64,000 nt of DNA, taken from Gp6-AA40 sp035293405 (GTDB lineage Bacteria; Acidobacteriota; Vicinamibacteria; Vicinamibacterales; UBA2999). Shown piece after piece: positions 21,467 through 30,766 of the stretch. Location: assembly GCA_035293405.1 (NCBI GenBank), contig DATDOE010000128.1, forward strand, positions 1 through 64,000, in the 5' to 3' direction. Each line of letters starts with the position of its first letter. Position 1 is the stretch's first letter. The notes below the pieces were generated by a model. That model saw only the letters and a program-made list of their open reading frames with translations. It was not told where the DNA came from and ran no database searches. Both the position numbers and the translations under genes were made by a program.

Positions 21467-21488
21467 GTCGTCACGTGGCGCCGCGGGA

Positions 21489-21824
21489 TCAGGCTTCGAG
21501 GACGCGCTGAATCGCGCCGATCAGTTTATCGAAGCCTTTGCGCTCGGTCGCGAGGTGCTTGCGGCCGGCCGGCGTCAGCGTGTAGTAACGCGCACGCCGG
21601 TTATTGTCCGACGTGCCCCACTCGCCCTCGACCCAGCCGTTGAGCAGTAGTCGCTGAAGTGCCGGGTAGAGCGAGCTCTCGCCGACCTGCAAGACATCTT
21701 GTGAGGTGATGCGGAGGTGCTGTGCGATGCCGTACCCATGCATCGCGCCACGCTGGAGCGTTCTCAGCACCAGCAGGTCGAGCGTGCCCGGCAGCAGATC
21801 CGGCGGCTCGTTCGTGACTCCCAT
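21489..21824 (-). CDS. PadR-family transcriptional regulator
   Basis: A 111-residue winged-helix protein with the PadR pattern: LLPGTLDLLVLRTLQRG, MHGYGIAQHLRI, LQVGESSLYPALQRLLLNGW, VEGEWGTSDNNRRARYYTLT, PAGRKHL. PadR proteins are dimeric repressors, often ligand-responsive. It ends 22 bases before the ADOP permease start, the standard PadR-ADOP pairing in Acidobacteriota, so autorepression plus control of the permease is expected. The N-terminus (MGVTNEPPDLL) is normal for the family. Confidence 0.93.
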   Translation of the reverse strand: MGVTNEPPDLLPGTLDLLVLRTLQRGAMHGYGIAQHLRITSQDVLQVGESSLYPALQRLLLNGWVEGEWGTSDNNRRARYYTLTPAGRKHLATERKGFDKLIGAIQRVLEA

Positions 21825-21900
21825 CGTTTGCCGATGGAAGTATCGGGCACGACCAGTCCTCTGTCAACTCCCGTCGATAGACGATGGGTGGCGGCGTTCC

Positions 21901-23721
21901 TCAGCCCCGTCTGCTCACGTCCCGATAGACGGCCTCGATGAACATGTCCGTCGTCCACGGCCCTGTGGTCGCTCCATAGACCCCGTCGTAGTCGAGCGTG
22001 GGCCTCGCCGCCTTGACCTGCTCGATCGTCATGCCCTTCGCGGCCATGAGCTGAATGCGGTCGCGCACGATCGTCACCATGTCGCGGTACTCGACGACGT
22101 CCGACTCGTTGCCGATGCGGCCGTGGCCCGGGATGACACGCGTGCCGCCTTGCTGGTTGAATCGCGGGATCGTGATGTCGATGATCCGGTTGAGCGCATC
22201 GAGCACGCCTTGCACGCTGCCGCCCCGGGTCCTGTCGATCACCGGATACGAGACCGTCGAGAACACGTCGCCGGCGCTGATCACGTCGGAGCCGCGGAAG
22301 TAGACCATCGTGTCGCCATCAGTGTGCGCCGACGGCTGATGCAGCAGCTCGATCCCCTCGCCATTGAGCGAGAGCGTCTTCTTCACGCCGAAGAAGGTGC
22401 TCGTGGGCCACGCCGCGAAGGGGAACGGTGAGCGCTCGCCGGTCGGCGCGCTCATGCGGTTCGACACGTTCTCATGCGCGATGATCGGCGCCGCCTGCAT
22501 CGCCAGCCCGGAGTTGCCCGGCGCGTTGATGGCCGCGAGGTTGAGCCCCGCCGCCGACAGCGTGGCGTTTCCACCGGTGTGGTCGGCGTCCACGTTTGTA
22601 TTCACGAGATAGCGGATCGGATTCGGAGAGATGCTCCGAATGGCGGCGAGGATCTCCGCGCTCATCGCGGACGGTCCGGCATCCACCAGGAAGACACCGT
22701 GCTCGCCGACCTGCGCAGTGATGTTGGCGCCGCCGGACACCAACATGTAGACACTCCCCTGCACTTTGAGGACCTCAACCGGGCCGGTCGGCGTGCTCGG
22801 CCTGTTGTCCGCCACGTCCGTAGGGCGGGTCCTGTTCTGTGGACCCGCCGGAGAAGAGTCACCCTCGCGCAATCGGCGAATCGTCGCCGCGTATTCCGGA
22901 TACATCGTCTCGGCCCCGCCACGCGTCGCCTCGAACGGCAACCCGAATCGCTTCGCGAACTCGTCGTGGCGCGTGCCCATGGGATAGCTCGGCACCCATC
23001 CCTGCGACATCGCCCCGAGCTCGTCGACGATCTCGAATGGAATCGCCGGGGCGATGTTGTTCGCCGGCGCCCAGACGAAGTTCGATGTCCTGACGAACGG
23101 CTCTTCGAGATAGACCGGGTCGTCCATCAGCGTCATGAGCAGGAGATGACGGTCGTGACGGAAGAAGTATTCCGTCATCGTCGTCTTCACGCTGCTCGGC
23201 GGGCCGTTGCGATTGATGAAGGCGGCCTTCATGTGGGTCGTGGTGACCTTCAAGGCGTCACCGACCCACTCACCGGTCGAGAAGCCGTCCCAGGTGTGTT
23301 CGGCGTTGATCGACGGGTGCCGGCGGCCATCCATCCAAATCGTGCGGTCGGCGTTGCCGAACAGCCCGGTGATCGTGTACGCGGTGGTCTGGTTCGTGAG
23401 TGCGTCGAACACTCTCGTCATGCGGAAGTTCGGACCCGGTCCCCGCATGGAGTACTGCGCCGGGTGCGGTCTGGCCTGCTGCTCGGGCTGCGACAGGATC
23501 GAGGCGTCCCACGTCTCGGCCTTCAGCCGGCCGGCCTCGTTCAGCGGAAACCCGGCATAGTCTCCGAGCTCGGCACCCGGAATCCGGTGCACTTGATCCT
23601 CGTGCGTGGCGCGAGCGCCCCACTCCCCGGCAAGGTCGATCTGCGCCATGGCCGACGCCGGGAGCAGCGGCATCAGCGACGCCGCCGCCGCGACCAGGGG
23701 CACTCGCGAAATGGTCAGCAT
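21901..23721 (-). CDS. Exported metallo-beta-lactamase-fold protein with an N-terminal secreted module
   Basis: A 606-residue protein with a signal peptide (cleavage near SAMAQ). Residues about 28-290 form the beta-rich exported module also related to the genes at 17404 and 37353 (RTIWMDGRRHPS, GEWVGDALKVTTTH, DDPVYLEEPF). Residues about 310-560 are a metallo-beta-lactamase fold with VFLVDAGPS, a metal-motif strand NTNVDADHTGGN, HENVSNRM, HTDGDTMVYFRGSDVISAGD and PGHGR. The usual HxHxDH is here N376-V-D378-A-D380-H381, so two of the four motif ligands are substituted. It is probably a periplasmic hydrolase of unknown substrate. It is transcribed divergently from the sigma factor/kinase pair. 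Confidence 0.85.
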   Translation of the reverse strand: MLTISRVPLVAAAASLMPLLPASAMAQIDLAGEWGARATHEDQVHRIPGAELGDYAGFPLNEAGRLKAETWDASILSQPEQQARPHPAQYSMRGPGPNFRMTRVFDALTNQTTAYTITGLFGNADRTIWMDGRRHPSINAEHTWDGFSTGEWVGDALKVTTTHMKAAFINRNGPPSSVKTTMTEYFFRHDRHLLLMTLMDDPVYLEEPFVRTSNFVWAPANNIAPAIPFEIVDELGAMSQGWVPSYPMGTRHDEFAKRFGLPFEATRGGAETMYPEYAATIRRLREGDSSPAGPQNRTRPTDVADNRPSTPTGPVEVLKVQGSVYMLVSGGANITAQVGEHGVFLVDAGPSAMSAEILAAIRSISPNPIRYLVNTNVDADHTGGNATLSAAGLNLAAINAPGNSGLAMQAAPIIAHENVSNRMSAPTGERSPFPFAAWPTSTFFGVKKTLSLNGEGIELLHQPSAHTDGDTMVYFRGSDVISAGDVFSTVSYPVIDRTRGGSVQGVLDALNRIIDITIPRFNQQGGTRVIPGHGRIGNESDVVEYRDMVTIVRDRIQLMAAKGMTIEQVKAARPTLDYDGVYGATTGPWTTDMFIEAVYRDVSRRG

Positions 23722-23834
23722 GGAGTCGGATTGTACAGATCACGAGGGTCAACCGCTGCAGTTCCTGCCGGCCGATTTCGCCTGATCAGGTGTGAGCCCG
23801 ATCTCGGCGGTGCAACCCTTGGTAGACTCCAAGC

Positions 23835-24409
23835 GTGAGCGTGGGCTCCCGAGACAATGCCGACCTGACCGGCCTCCTGCAGGCCTGGAACCGCGGCGAT
23901 ACCGATGCGCTCGAACAACTGGCGCCGCTCCTGCAGGCGGATCTGCGCGTCCTGGCGAGGAGTGTCGCGAGCGCGCCGGGAACGGCTGGCAGCCGACCGA
24001 GCTGATCCACGAGTCCTACCTGCGCCTGCTCGGGTGGCAGAAGACGGTGCAGTGGCAGAACCGCGCGCATTTCTTCGCGACCACGGCCACCATGATGCGG
24101 CGCGTGCTCGTCGATGCGGCGCGGGCGCGGAAAGCGGTCAAGCGTCGCACAGACGCCGAGCCGGTGCCGCTCGAGACGATCGATCTCGCAGCGCCCGAGG
24201 CCTCCGTGGATGTGGTCGCCATCGGCGATGCGCTGACGGCCCTGGCGGAGGTGGCTCCGCGCGCGAGCCGCGTCGTCGAGCTGCGCTTCTTCGGTGGATT
24301 CAGCGTTGAAGAGACGGCAGAGACACTGGGCGTGTCAGTGCGAACGGTGAACAGCGACTGGAACACGGCGCGCGCCTGGCTCGTGCGCGAGCTCACGAGG
24401 CGCGGGTGA
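23835..24409 (+). pseudogene. ECF-type RNA polymerase sigma factor with an apparent frameshift
   Basis: The N-terminal half reads in one frame from a GTG at 23835 (LTGLLQAWNRGDTDALEQLA, then QADLRVLAR) but stops at 24003. The rest continues in the -1 frame from about 23965: CRERAGNGWQPTELIHESYL, RAHFFATTATMMRRVLVDAA, ELRFFGGFSVEETAETLGVS, VRTVNSDWNTARAWL. Together these are a complete ECF sigma factor of the group that accompanies Ser/Thr kinases. The break lies between about 23955 and 23975, where the expected spacing before ERAG is also short. A real inactivating deletion or a one-base sequence error are both possible. It ends one base before the kinase start codon. Confidence 0.7.
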
Positions 24410-24410
24410 T

Positions 24411-27275
24411 ATGAACAGCGACGCGTGGGGCCGGCTCTCGGAGTGGCACAACGCATGGCTCGACGCCTCGCCGGCGGAGCGGGAGCGCCTGCAACGCGCC
24501 TTCGTCGCCGAGCATCCGGCCCTCGAAGCCGACGTCACGGAGCTCGTGAGCGCCGGATCGATCACGCCCGGCTTCCTCGAGACGCCGGCGTTCGCGCTCG
24601 CCCTTCACGATCTGGCCGACGAAGAGGCACCACTCGCTACCGGCACACAGGTCGGCCCCTACCGGATCGTCGAGCTGCTGGCTCAGGGGGGCATGGGTCA
24701 GGTGTACCGAGCCACCGACGTGCGTCTCAGCCGGGACGTCGCCGTGAAGGTGCTCGCCGGGGCCGGGCGGCACGACCGGGACCTCGTCGAGCGATTTCTC
24801 CAGGAAGCACGCATCACGGCCGCGCTCGATCGACCCAACATCGTCCGCCTCTTCGATGTCGGCATCCATGACGAGCGGCCGTTCCTCGTCATGGAGCTCC
24901 TCGACGGCGAGACGTTACGCGAACGACTGGCACGAGGAGCTCTACCACCGGACGCGACCCGAAGCATCGCGCTCGATGTGGCGCGCGGACTGGTGGCCGC
25001 GCACGCCGCGGGCCTCATCCACCGCGACTTGAAACCCGAGAACCTGTTCCTGACCCGGGCGGGCGCGACGAAGATCCTGGACTTCGGTGTGGCCAAGCTG
25101 CTTCCGGTCTCACCTCTCGCGCAACACGATCCCGCCACCGTCGCGGGGATGCTCGTGGGGACAGCGGGCTATCTCGCACCCGAACAGATTCTCGGTGAAG
25201 GCGTGGATGCGCGGGCGGATCTCTTTGCGCTCGGCGCGATCCTGTACGAGATGCTGACCGGCCGGCGCGCCTTTGGCCGCGAGCACACGATCGATACGCT
25301 GCATGCCGTGCTCCGCGAGCCGGTCGAGTCGCTGAGCGGCGCGCCATCGGTGCCGTCAGACATGGCCGCCATCGTCGACCGGCTCCTGGCAAAGACCCCC
25401 GACGCACGGTTCCAATCGGCGGCCGATCTGGCGTGGGCACTCGAACGCCTTGATGCGAGCCGAACGGTCGATCGCTCCCCGGTTCGATCGACTCGACTGC
25501 GCATGCGATGGCGTCTGGTCGGCGCGGCTGCAGCCGTGCTCGCGATGATTCTGGCGCTCGTCTGGCTTCGTCCCGCCTCGTCAACGCCGTCCGGTGCCAG
25601 TTCCAGCGGACCGGCGCTCGCGCGTTTCACATGGTCGCTGCCCGAAGGAATGGCGCTCGGCTCTCAACCCCTCGTCTCGCCGAACGGGCGGCTGATCGCG
25701 TTCGTCGGTCGGACGAGCGCCGGCAGCCGAGTGCTGGTTCGGGATCTCTCCTCGCTCGAGGCGAAGACCGTGCCTGGCACCGAGGGGGCGAAGCAGCCGT
25801 TCTGGTCGCCGGACAGTCGATCCCTCGCGTTCTTCGCCAGCGGAAAGTTGCTGCGGGTGACGGTTGAGGGCGGCGCACCCGTCCCGCTCGCCGATGCGCC
25901 GGACGGCCGCGGCGGTGCGTGGGGCTCGAAGGGAACGATCGTCTTTCAGCCGGCCTTCAGGGACTCCGCCCTGATGCGCGTCTCCGCAGACGGCGGGAAC
26001 GTCGAGCCGGCGACCCTTCTCGACACCGAGGCCGATGACGTCTCGCACCGGTGGCCGGAGTTCCTTCCCGACGGCGTGCACTTCCTCTATTACGTCGTAG
26101 CGGAGAGCACCCCTCGACGCGGCGTGTACATCGCGAGCACTGCCGATTCTGCAGCGCGGCCTGGCTCCCAGCTCTTCCCCTCCGCCTCCGGAGCCACCTA
26201 CGTGGCGCGGGCAGGATCCGCGGTCGGCACGCTGCTCACCGCAGGACCCGAGAACATCGAAGCGCGGCCCTTCGACACACGCACGCGCGCGGTCGTTGGC
26301 GATGCGCACACGATCGCCATTCCAGCGGCGCAGGCCTCACCGCACCAGGCCGCGATGCTCGGCGCCTCGGCAGACGTCCTGGCCGTCGCTGCCACACAAA
26401 TACCCTGGGGAAGCCACCTGGTCGCCATGTCCCCGACCGGCGAGCGCCTCCAAGACCTCACCGGCGCGGAACTCGGGGGCTGGGCGGTTCTCTCACCTGA
26501 CGGCCGCCGCCTCCTTCGAACATGGGTCGACCCGATCCGCAGCAATCCAGACATCTGGGTGAGGGATCTGGATCGAGGCACGCAACTGCGTGTGACGACG
26601 TCCAGCGACCTGGACGTATCACCGGTGTGGTCGCCCCGTGGCGATCGCATCGCCTATCGTTCCGGCACGGTCACGAAACCACACCTGGCCATCGCGAATG
26701 CGGACGGCACTGGTACGGCACAAACACTGCCCTGCCCCCGCCTCGTGTGTGAGCCCACTGATTGGTCGGCTGACGGACGGTCGCTTCTCATCAACGAAGG
26801 ACGCGACGTATGGATTGTTCCCGTGGATCCACAGGAACCTGCGCGGCCCCTTCTCTCGAGCGCGTTCCTCGAGCGCGACGCACGGTACTCTCCCGACGAC
26901 CGATGGATCGCCTACGTCTCTGACGAATCGGGGCGTCTGGAAGTGTCCATCCGCAGCCTTGCCGGGCCGCCGCAACGCATCGTCGTCTCCAACCAGGGCG
27001 GCGATCAACCGGTGTGGAAGGCCGATGGCTCGGCCCTCTTTTACGTCGACCACCAACAACTGCTCCAGCGTGTCAGCGTCCGGGCCAGTCAGAACGGAGG
27101 ACTGACCCTCGGCCGACCGGTGCGCGTGCAGGTGCCTCCATTCGAGCACGTCCATTGGGGAACGAGCTATGACGTCTCACCCGACGAGGCGCGTGTCTAC
27201 CTTCCGCAACGCACCGAGGCACGGGCGCCGCGCGAGATGACCGTCATCCTGGGCTGGCGCGCGCTCCTCCAGTAG
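24411..27275 (+). CDS. Transmembrane Ser/Thr protein kinase with TolB-like propeller
   Basis: A 954-residue PknB-type kinase. A short N-terminal region (1-75) precedes the Hanks domain (about 84-345): glycine loop LLAQGGMGQVYRA, Lys113 (VAVKVL), catalytic loop HRDLKPENL with Asp206, and DFG at 224. One membrane helix (about 370-390) follows, then an extracytoplasmic TolB/WD40-like beta-propeller (about 405-950) with repeats such as SPDSRSLAFFASG, SPDGRRLLRTW and SPDDRWIAYVSDES. All catalytic residues are present. It lies one base after the ECF sigma factor stop, an arrangement in which kinase and sigma factor normally act in one pathway; here the sigma factor appears broken. Confidence 0.93.
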   Translation: MNSDAWGRLSEWHNAWLDASPAERERLQRAFVAEHPALEADVTELVSAGSITPGFLETPAFALALHDLADEEAPLATGTQVGPYRIVELLAQGGMGQVYRATDVRLSRDVAVKVLAGAGRHDRDLVERFLQEARITAALDRPNIVRLFDVGIHDERPFLVMELLDGETLRERLARGALPPDATRSIALDVARGLVAAHAAGLIHRDLKPENLFLTRAGATKILDFGVAKLLPVSPLAQHDPATVAGMLVGTAGYLAPEQILGEGVDARADLFALGAILYEMLTGRRAFGREHTIDTLHAVLREPVESLSGAPSVPSDMAAIVDRLLAKTPDARFQSAADLAWALERLDASRTVDRSPVRSTRLRMRWRLVGAAAAVLAMILALVWLRPASSTPSGASSSGPALARFTWSLPEGMALGSQPLVSPNGRLIAFVGRTSAGSRVLVRDLSSLEAKTVPGTEGAKQPFWSPDSRSLAFFASGKLLRVTVEGGAPVPLADAPDGRGGAWGSKGTIVFQPAFRDSALMRVSADGGNVEPATLLDTEADDVSHRWPEFLPDGVHFLYYVVAESTPRRGVYIASTADSAARPGSQLFPSASGATYVARAGSAVGTLLTAGPENIEARPFDTRTRAVVGDAHTIAIPAAQASPHQAAMLGASADVLAVAATQIPWGSHLVAMSPTGERLQDLTGAELGGWAVLSPDGRRLLRTWVDPIRSNPDIWVRDLDRGTQLRVTTSSDLDVSPVWSPRGDRIAYRSGTVTKPHLAIANADGTGTAQTLPCPRLVCEPTDWSADGRSLLINEGRDVWIVPVDPQEPARPLLSSAFLERDARYSPDDRWIAYVSDESGRLEVSIRSLAGPPQRIVVSNQGGDQPVWKADGSALFYVDHQQLLQRVSVRASQNGGLTLGRPVRVQVPPFEHVHWGTSYDVSPDEARVYLPQRTEARAPREMTVILGWRALLQ

Positions 27276-27384
27276 ACGCCGGCGCTCGCGCTCATGGGCT
27301 GCACGTTTCACCCACCGATTCCGCCTGATCGAATAGCGCACGCATGCGCGCAGTCGAACCTGTCGCGTGTCGGAGAATCGTCAA

Positions 27385-27873
27385 ATGAACCTCAACCTGA
27401 ACCGTCTTCTTTGCGCCTCGTTCGTCGTTGTCGCGTTCTGCGCAGTCGCACCCACGCGCGCGAGAGCTCAGGCCGGCGACAGCCTCGAGATCGTGATCGG
27501 AGGCGGCCCGCATGCCGGGACCTACAAGCTGCCTGGCGACGGTACGATCTGTATGCACATGAAAGCGCAGAAGCGGTTTTCGTGCGCTTACAGGGACGTC
27601 GATGCGAAGGACCCGAAGACGGTCAACAGCGCCGGTATCAACATCTTCAACCCCGACGATCCGGGACCGAAGCAAGGCGAAGTCAACATCCGGTTTGGCG
27701 ATCCGGGCGACAAGCGTTCTGTGGCGTACGGACTCTTCATTCCACGAGACAGCAAGGGTCCGCTGACGCTGACGCGCAGTGGAAAGGCTGCCACGCTCAC
27801 GTTCGAGGGTCAGACTGCGAACGGCATCAAACTGCAGTTCACGGCGAAGACCGCGTCCGTGAGCGAATTCTGA
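27385..27873 (+). CDS. Small exported hypothetical protein
   Basis: A 162-residue protein with a clear signal peptide (MNLNLNRLLCASFVVVAFCA, cleavage near RARAQA). The mature part is beta-rich, with HAGTYKLPGDGTICMHMK, INIFNPDDPGP and GPLTLTRSGKAATLTFEG. I do not recognise the family. The ATG at 27385 is chosen over a GTG at 27367 because GGAGAA sits at the right distance before it. It lies about 110 bases after the kinase gene and could be the last gene of that transcript. Confidence 0.7.
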   Translation: MNLNLNRLLCASFVVVAFCAVAPTRARAQAGDSLEIVIGGGPHAGTYKLPGDGTICMHMKAQKRFSCAYRDVDAKDPKTVNSAGINIFNPDDPGPKQGEVNIRFGDPGDKRSVAYGLFIPRDSKGPLTLTRSGKAATLTFEGQTANGIKLQFTAKTASVSEF

Positions 27874-27907
27874 GCCTCAGTCTCGGACCTAGGTCTCTCC
27901 TCGACCG

Positions 27908-28783
27908 CTACTTCAATCGCCTGCCGATGATTTGGCACGGCAGGGTGAGGCTTCCCGCGGCACAGCTGTACGACGGCCCGGCGCGAACGACGCCCAGGCC
28001 ATCCTTCGTGGTCCCGGCTTCGACGACGTTCTGCCCGGTGTTGTTCGCGATAGACAATTCTCCGAAACCGCCCGGCGTCGCTCGAATCGTCACGACGTTG
28101 GCCGCTTTGGTGCCGACCAGGATCGAAGGCTGACCTGCTGTGTCCATCCCCATGGCGACTATCCCGCCGCCTTTACTTGTCGCCATCAGCGACGGTCTAT
28201 CCTGAAACCCGGTCATCCCGGCGCGGAGCCCGTTTGAGGCGTCGTAAAGAAGCACGCTCGCTACGCCTTCAGCGTTAACCCCCATGACCGCTCTCGACCC
28301 TTCAGAAGTACCGAGGATGGCTCGCACGCGGCCGTCGACCTCGTCCACGCGAAAGATCGGGCGTCCGCCAGCACCCTGAACGACGAACGGCGCGCGCACC
28401 ACGACGGGCACGCCGCTCGTTCCGGCGGTGAGAGGTGTCCCGCCCTTGGCGGCAGCTGCCTCAGGCCGCGCGGCTTTCTCCAGGCTCGCCAGACGCGCCT
28501 CGATCTTCGCCGTCTGCGCGTCGTCGCTTCGCTCATCCTTGACATCCGCGATCTCGGCGTCTTCGAGTTCCTTGACGCGCCGTTCCAGCTCTTCGATCCG
28601 TTTGAGAAGCGGGCTCTCCGAATCCTTCGCTGGCGCGGCCTGCACGATCTTCGGAATGGCCGCTGCTCCCTGCCCGTTCGCAGACAGCACGGGCAGTGCG
28701 TGCTGCCACATCACCCACACAGCCGCTGCCAGCAGACACCCACGCATCGTTGACCATCGCGCCATCGCTACCTCGCCTTTCAT
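27908..28783 (-). CDS. Exported coiled-coil/beta-repeat hypothetical protein
   Basis: A 291-residue protein. A signal peptide (GCLLAAAVWVMWQHALPVLS) is followed by a heptad-rich coiled coil (about 57-105, LLKRIEELERRVKELED) and a Gly-rich repetitive beta region (about 135-275) with recurring units such as RAILGTSEGSRAVMGV, LMATSKGGGIVAMGMD and ILVGTKAANVVTIRA. The layout suggests a trimeric or surface-exposed fibrous protein. Two ATGs (28783 and 28765) both have GAGG-type Shine-Dalgarno sequences. It ends with two cysteines that could form a disulphide (SCAAGSLTLPC). Function unknown. Confidence 0.75.
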   Translation of the reverse strand: MKGEVAMARWSTMRGCLLAAAVWVMWQHALPVLSANGQGAAAIPKIVQAAPAKDSESPLLKRIEELERRVKELEDAEIADVKDERSDDAQTAKIEARLASLEKAARPEAAAAKGGTPLTAGTSGVPVVVRAPFVVQGAGGRPIFRVDEVDGRVRAILGTSEGSRAVMGVNAEGVASVLLYDASNGLRAGMTGFQDRPSLMATSKGGGIVAMGMDTAGQPSILVGTKAANVVTIRATPGGFGELSIANNTGQNVVEAGTTKDGLGVVRAGPSYSCAAGSLTLPCQIIGRRLK

Positions 28784-28801
28784 ACGTACTCTCCTCGAGC
28801 G

Positions 28802-29362
28802 CTACGCGATGATGCTGACGTCAGCGAACGCGCAGCTGACGTTCGGGTTGTACTGCTCGAAGATGCCGTTCGGGTTGTCGCGCCAGATCCAGACGTAGAG
28901 CGCGTAATTGGGGATCGGCGCGCCGAACGGAGGCGAACGCCTGTCCATGAACGGTCGATCGCCCAGCATCGGAATACTGCTGTGCACGGCGTCCCACGCC
29001 GCCGATGGGATCAGGAATTCCACACCCACCAGTCGCGGCTCACCGTTTTGCGTGGGCTCGTAGAGCAGCACCTCGGGGGCAGCCGGCTCGATCACGGCGT
29101 CCACGAGCGGTGCCTTCTGGTAGTGAATCGCCTTCGAGCCTGGCGTGTTGTAGACGCATGGTGAAGCGCGCACATATCCGGCTGCGGTTGCTGCCGCAAC
29201 GTCGTGATAGCGAGCGGTTGCTTCGCGGATATGGTCCAGCAGCGCTCCTTGCGTGGACGTGACCTGCGCTGGCACGGGGTCCGAAGCAGTGGGGCCCTGG
29301 TCACACGCTGCGACCGACGCGCCGAGGACGAGCGTTAGTACGCGGATCGATTTCGTCGTCAT
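28802..29362 (-). CDS. Putative lipoprotein, hypothetical
   Basis: A 186-residue protein with a lipoprotein signal peptide (VLGASVAAC, lipidated Cys20). The mature part contains LLDHIREATARYHDVAAATA, SKAIHYQKAPLVDAVIEP, PEVLLYEPTQNGEPRLVGVE and a C-terminal YALYVWIWRDNPNGIFEQYN. The PEVLLYEP...LVGVEF block is familiar from uncharacterised exported proteins in several soil phyla, but I know no function. GGAG lies six bases before the ATG. It is flanked by two other exported hypotheticals on the same strand. Confidence 0.75.
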   Translation of the reverse strand: MTTKSIRVLTLVLGASVAACDQGPTASDPVPAQVTSTQGALLDHIREATARYHDVAAATAAGYVRASPCVYNTPGSKAIHYQKAPLVDAVIEPAAPEVLLYEPTQNGEPRLVGVEFLIPSAAWDAVHSSIPMLGDRPFMDRRSPPFGAPIPNYALYVWIWRDNPNGIFEQYNPNVSCAFADVSIIA

Positions 29363-29391
29363 GATTCACTCCAACCATTTTGCGATCCCGG

Positions 29392-30003
29392 TTACTTCGC
29401 GACGAGGCCAGCAACTGTGGCGGCCACGCGTTCGACGAGCGGTGTCACGAGGTCCTCGCCGTCCGATGTCGCCTTGAGGATTTCGCGCCGCACGTGCGCC
29501 TGCTCGACGGCATCGGGCGCGGCGATGCGATATTCCAGCGTCAGTTCGTCCTTGGCGCGCGTCGACTGGGCGACTCCGCTGACGGCATAGGCGCCGGCGA
29601 TCGCCGCGGTTCGTGCGGCGGCCGACGCAGCTGTGCCGCCGTACGGAAGGTGCCACGCGGCGTTCCCGGCCGCCTGGCCCAGCGCCTTGCCAAACGCTCC
29701 GCCGCCACTGCGTTTCCGCGTCAACGTGGCGATGAGCACATACCCACAGTCCTTCTGTCGTGCTTCTTCGACGGCCTGCGCGGGCAGACGCGCCTCGAGG
29801 GGCAACGACTTCAACGACGGGCCCGTCAGGTAAGTGACGAAGAGGTCGCGGAGCGATTGGGCCATGGCTGTCGCATCACCATCCACACCGCGGACGCTTG
29901 GTTGCACAACGGCTGCGCACGCCGGGATCGGGGCGGCGCCAGCCAGCGAGGGCCCCGCCCATATGACCGAGACTGCGGTCAGCGACAGAAAGATCTTGTT
30001 CAT
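29392..30003 (-). CDS. Exported hypothetical protein
   Basis: A 203-residue protein with a signal peptide (MNKIFLSLTAVSVIWAGPSL, cleavage after AGA). It has two cysteines early and mid-chain (PACAAVV, KDCGYVL), a Gly/Ala-rich central segment (about 95-135, GGGAFGKALGQAAGNAAWH) that could pack in or on a membrane, and a C-terminal TLEYRIAAPD...AHVRREILKATSDGED. The DCGYVLIATLTRK strand pattern is like other acidobacterial exported proteins. No function can be assigned. GAGGAG precedes the ATG. Confidence 0.72.
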   Translation of the reverse strand: MNKIFLSLTAVSVIWAGPSLAGAAPIPACAAVVQPSVRGVDGDATAMAQSLRDLFVTYLTGPSLKSLPLEARLPAQAVEEARQKDCGYVLIATLTRKRSGGGAFGKALGQAAGNAAWHLPYGGTAASAAARTAAIAGAYAVSGVAQSTRAKDELTLEYRIAAPDAVEQAHVRREILKATSDGEDLVTPLVERVAATVAGLVAK

Positions 30004-30146
30004 CTCGAGCTCCTCGCCACGTCAGGGTCCGGTACCCGGCCGATTCATCGGCCGTCACTTCTACAGGCGGAATCGGCTCGTGGAAACTGCAGGACTCACA
30101 GATGAGCGATGGTTGGCGTGGGGGGGGAGGCCGGCGGCGGTAACGA

Positions 30147-30707
30147 TCAGCCCTGTGCGCCGCTGACGATACGAAGATACGCCCGCCAGGGGCCGACTTC
30201 GTCCGAATACTGGCGGGCCAGCGCGCGCGAAATCTGCACGACGTGATCGAGGTCGTGTGCCACCCATGTGGCCAGGAGCTGACGCAGCGTCACGACGCCG
30301 AGTTGAGGGTGTCGGCCGCGCCGGTCAAGGTCCGCGTCCGTCACGCCCAGCGCCGCCAGCTCGCGGAGGCCTTCCCGGCGCAGCGTGGCGAACTCGTCGA
30401 GAAGGCCGGCCAGCGTTCGGTCGTTCGACGTCGAGAACTGGGCGAGGCGATCGAAGGTGTCGAACGGCCGTGCCTCGCCGTGCTCGAGGATGATCTTGGC
30501 GCGAGGCACTCAGTCGGTCCGCTCGCCATGAATCAGGTGTCCGATGACGTCGAAGGGGCTCCACGTGTCGCCGCCTTCGTGCGCGACGATCCAGCCGTCT
30601 GGAAGGCCGCGCAGCAGGGCGTCGAGAGTCGCCGGGGTTCGCGCCAGGATGGCGACCGCTTCGTCCATCACGAACGAACGTCGCGTGCGATCGATCTGTG
30701 CGGTCAT
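30147..30707 (-). pseudogene. DinB-family protein interrupted by an in-frame TGA
   Basis: Two consecutive open frames in the same phase together make one DinB-like four-helix protein of about 186 residues. The first (30707-30510) has LARTPATLDALLRGLPDGWI and WSPFDVIGHLIHGERTD. The second (30509-30147) continues PRAKIILEHGEARPFDTFD and ends with the metal-site helix LLATWVAHDLDHVVQISR. The break is a TGA exactly where the family normally has Trp (GERTDW-PR), followed at once by GTG. A TGG-to-TGA mutation or sequence error is most likely; stop-restart translation through TGAGTG is conceivable. DinB proteins are metal-dependent thiol-transferase-like enzymes. Confidence 0.75.
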
Positions 30708-30766
30708 ATGGGCTGCGACGGTCCTCGCTCTTCACTGTTGCGAGTGTCGCCCCCATGTTGCCATGA

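Noticed and set aside
23792..23960. An alternative N-terminus for the sigma factor in the C-terminal frame
   Set aside because: This stretch reads as an Arg/Pro-rich shadow, while the other frame encodes the expected sigma region 2 start (LLQAWNRGDTDALEQLA).
30147..30707. Genome-wide recoding of TGA as tryptophan
   Set aside because: Many intact genes in the window end at TGA at the expected place (for example kaiC, the ADOP permease and the FRG gene).
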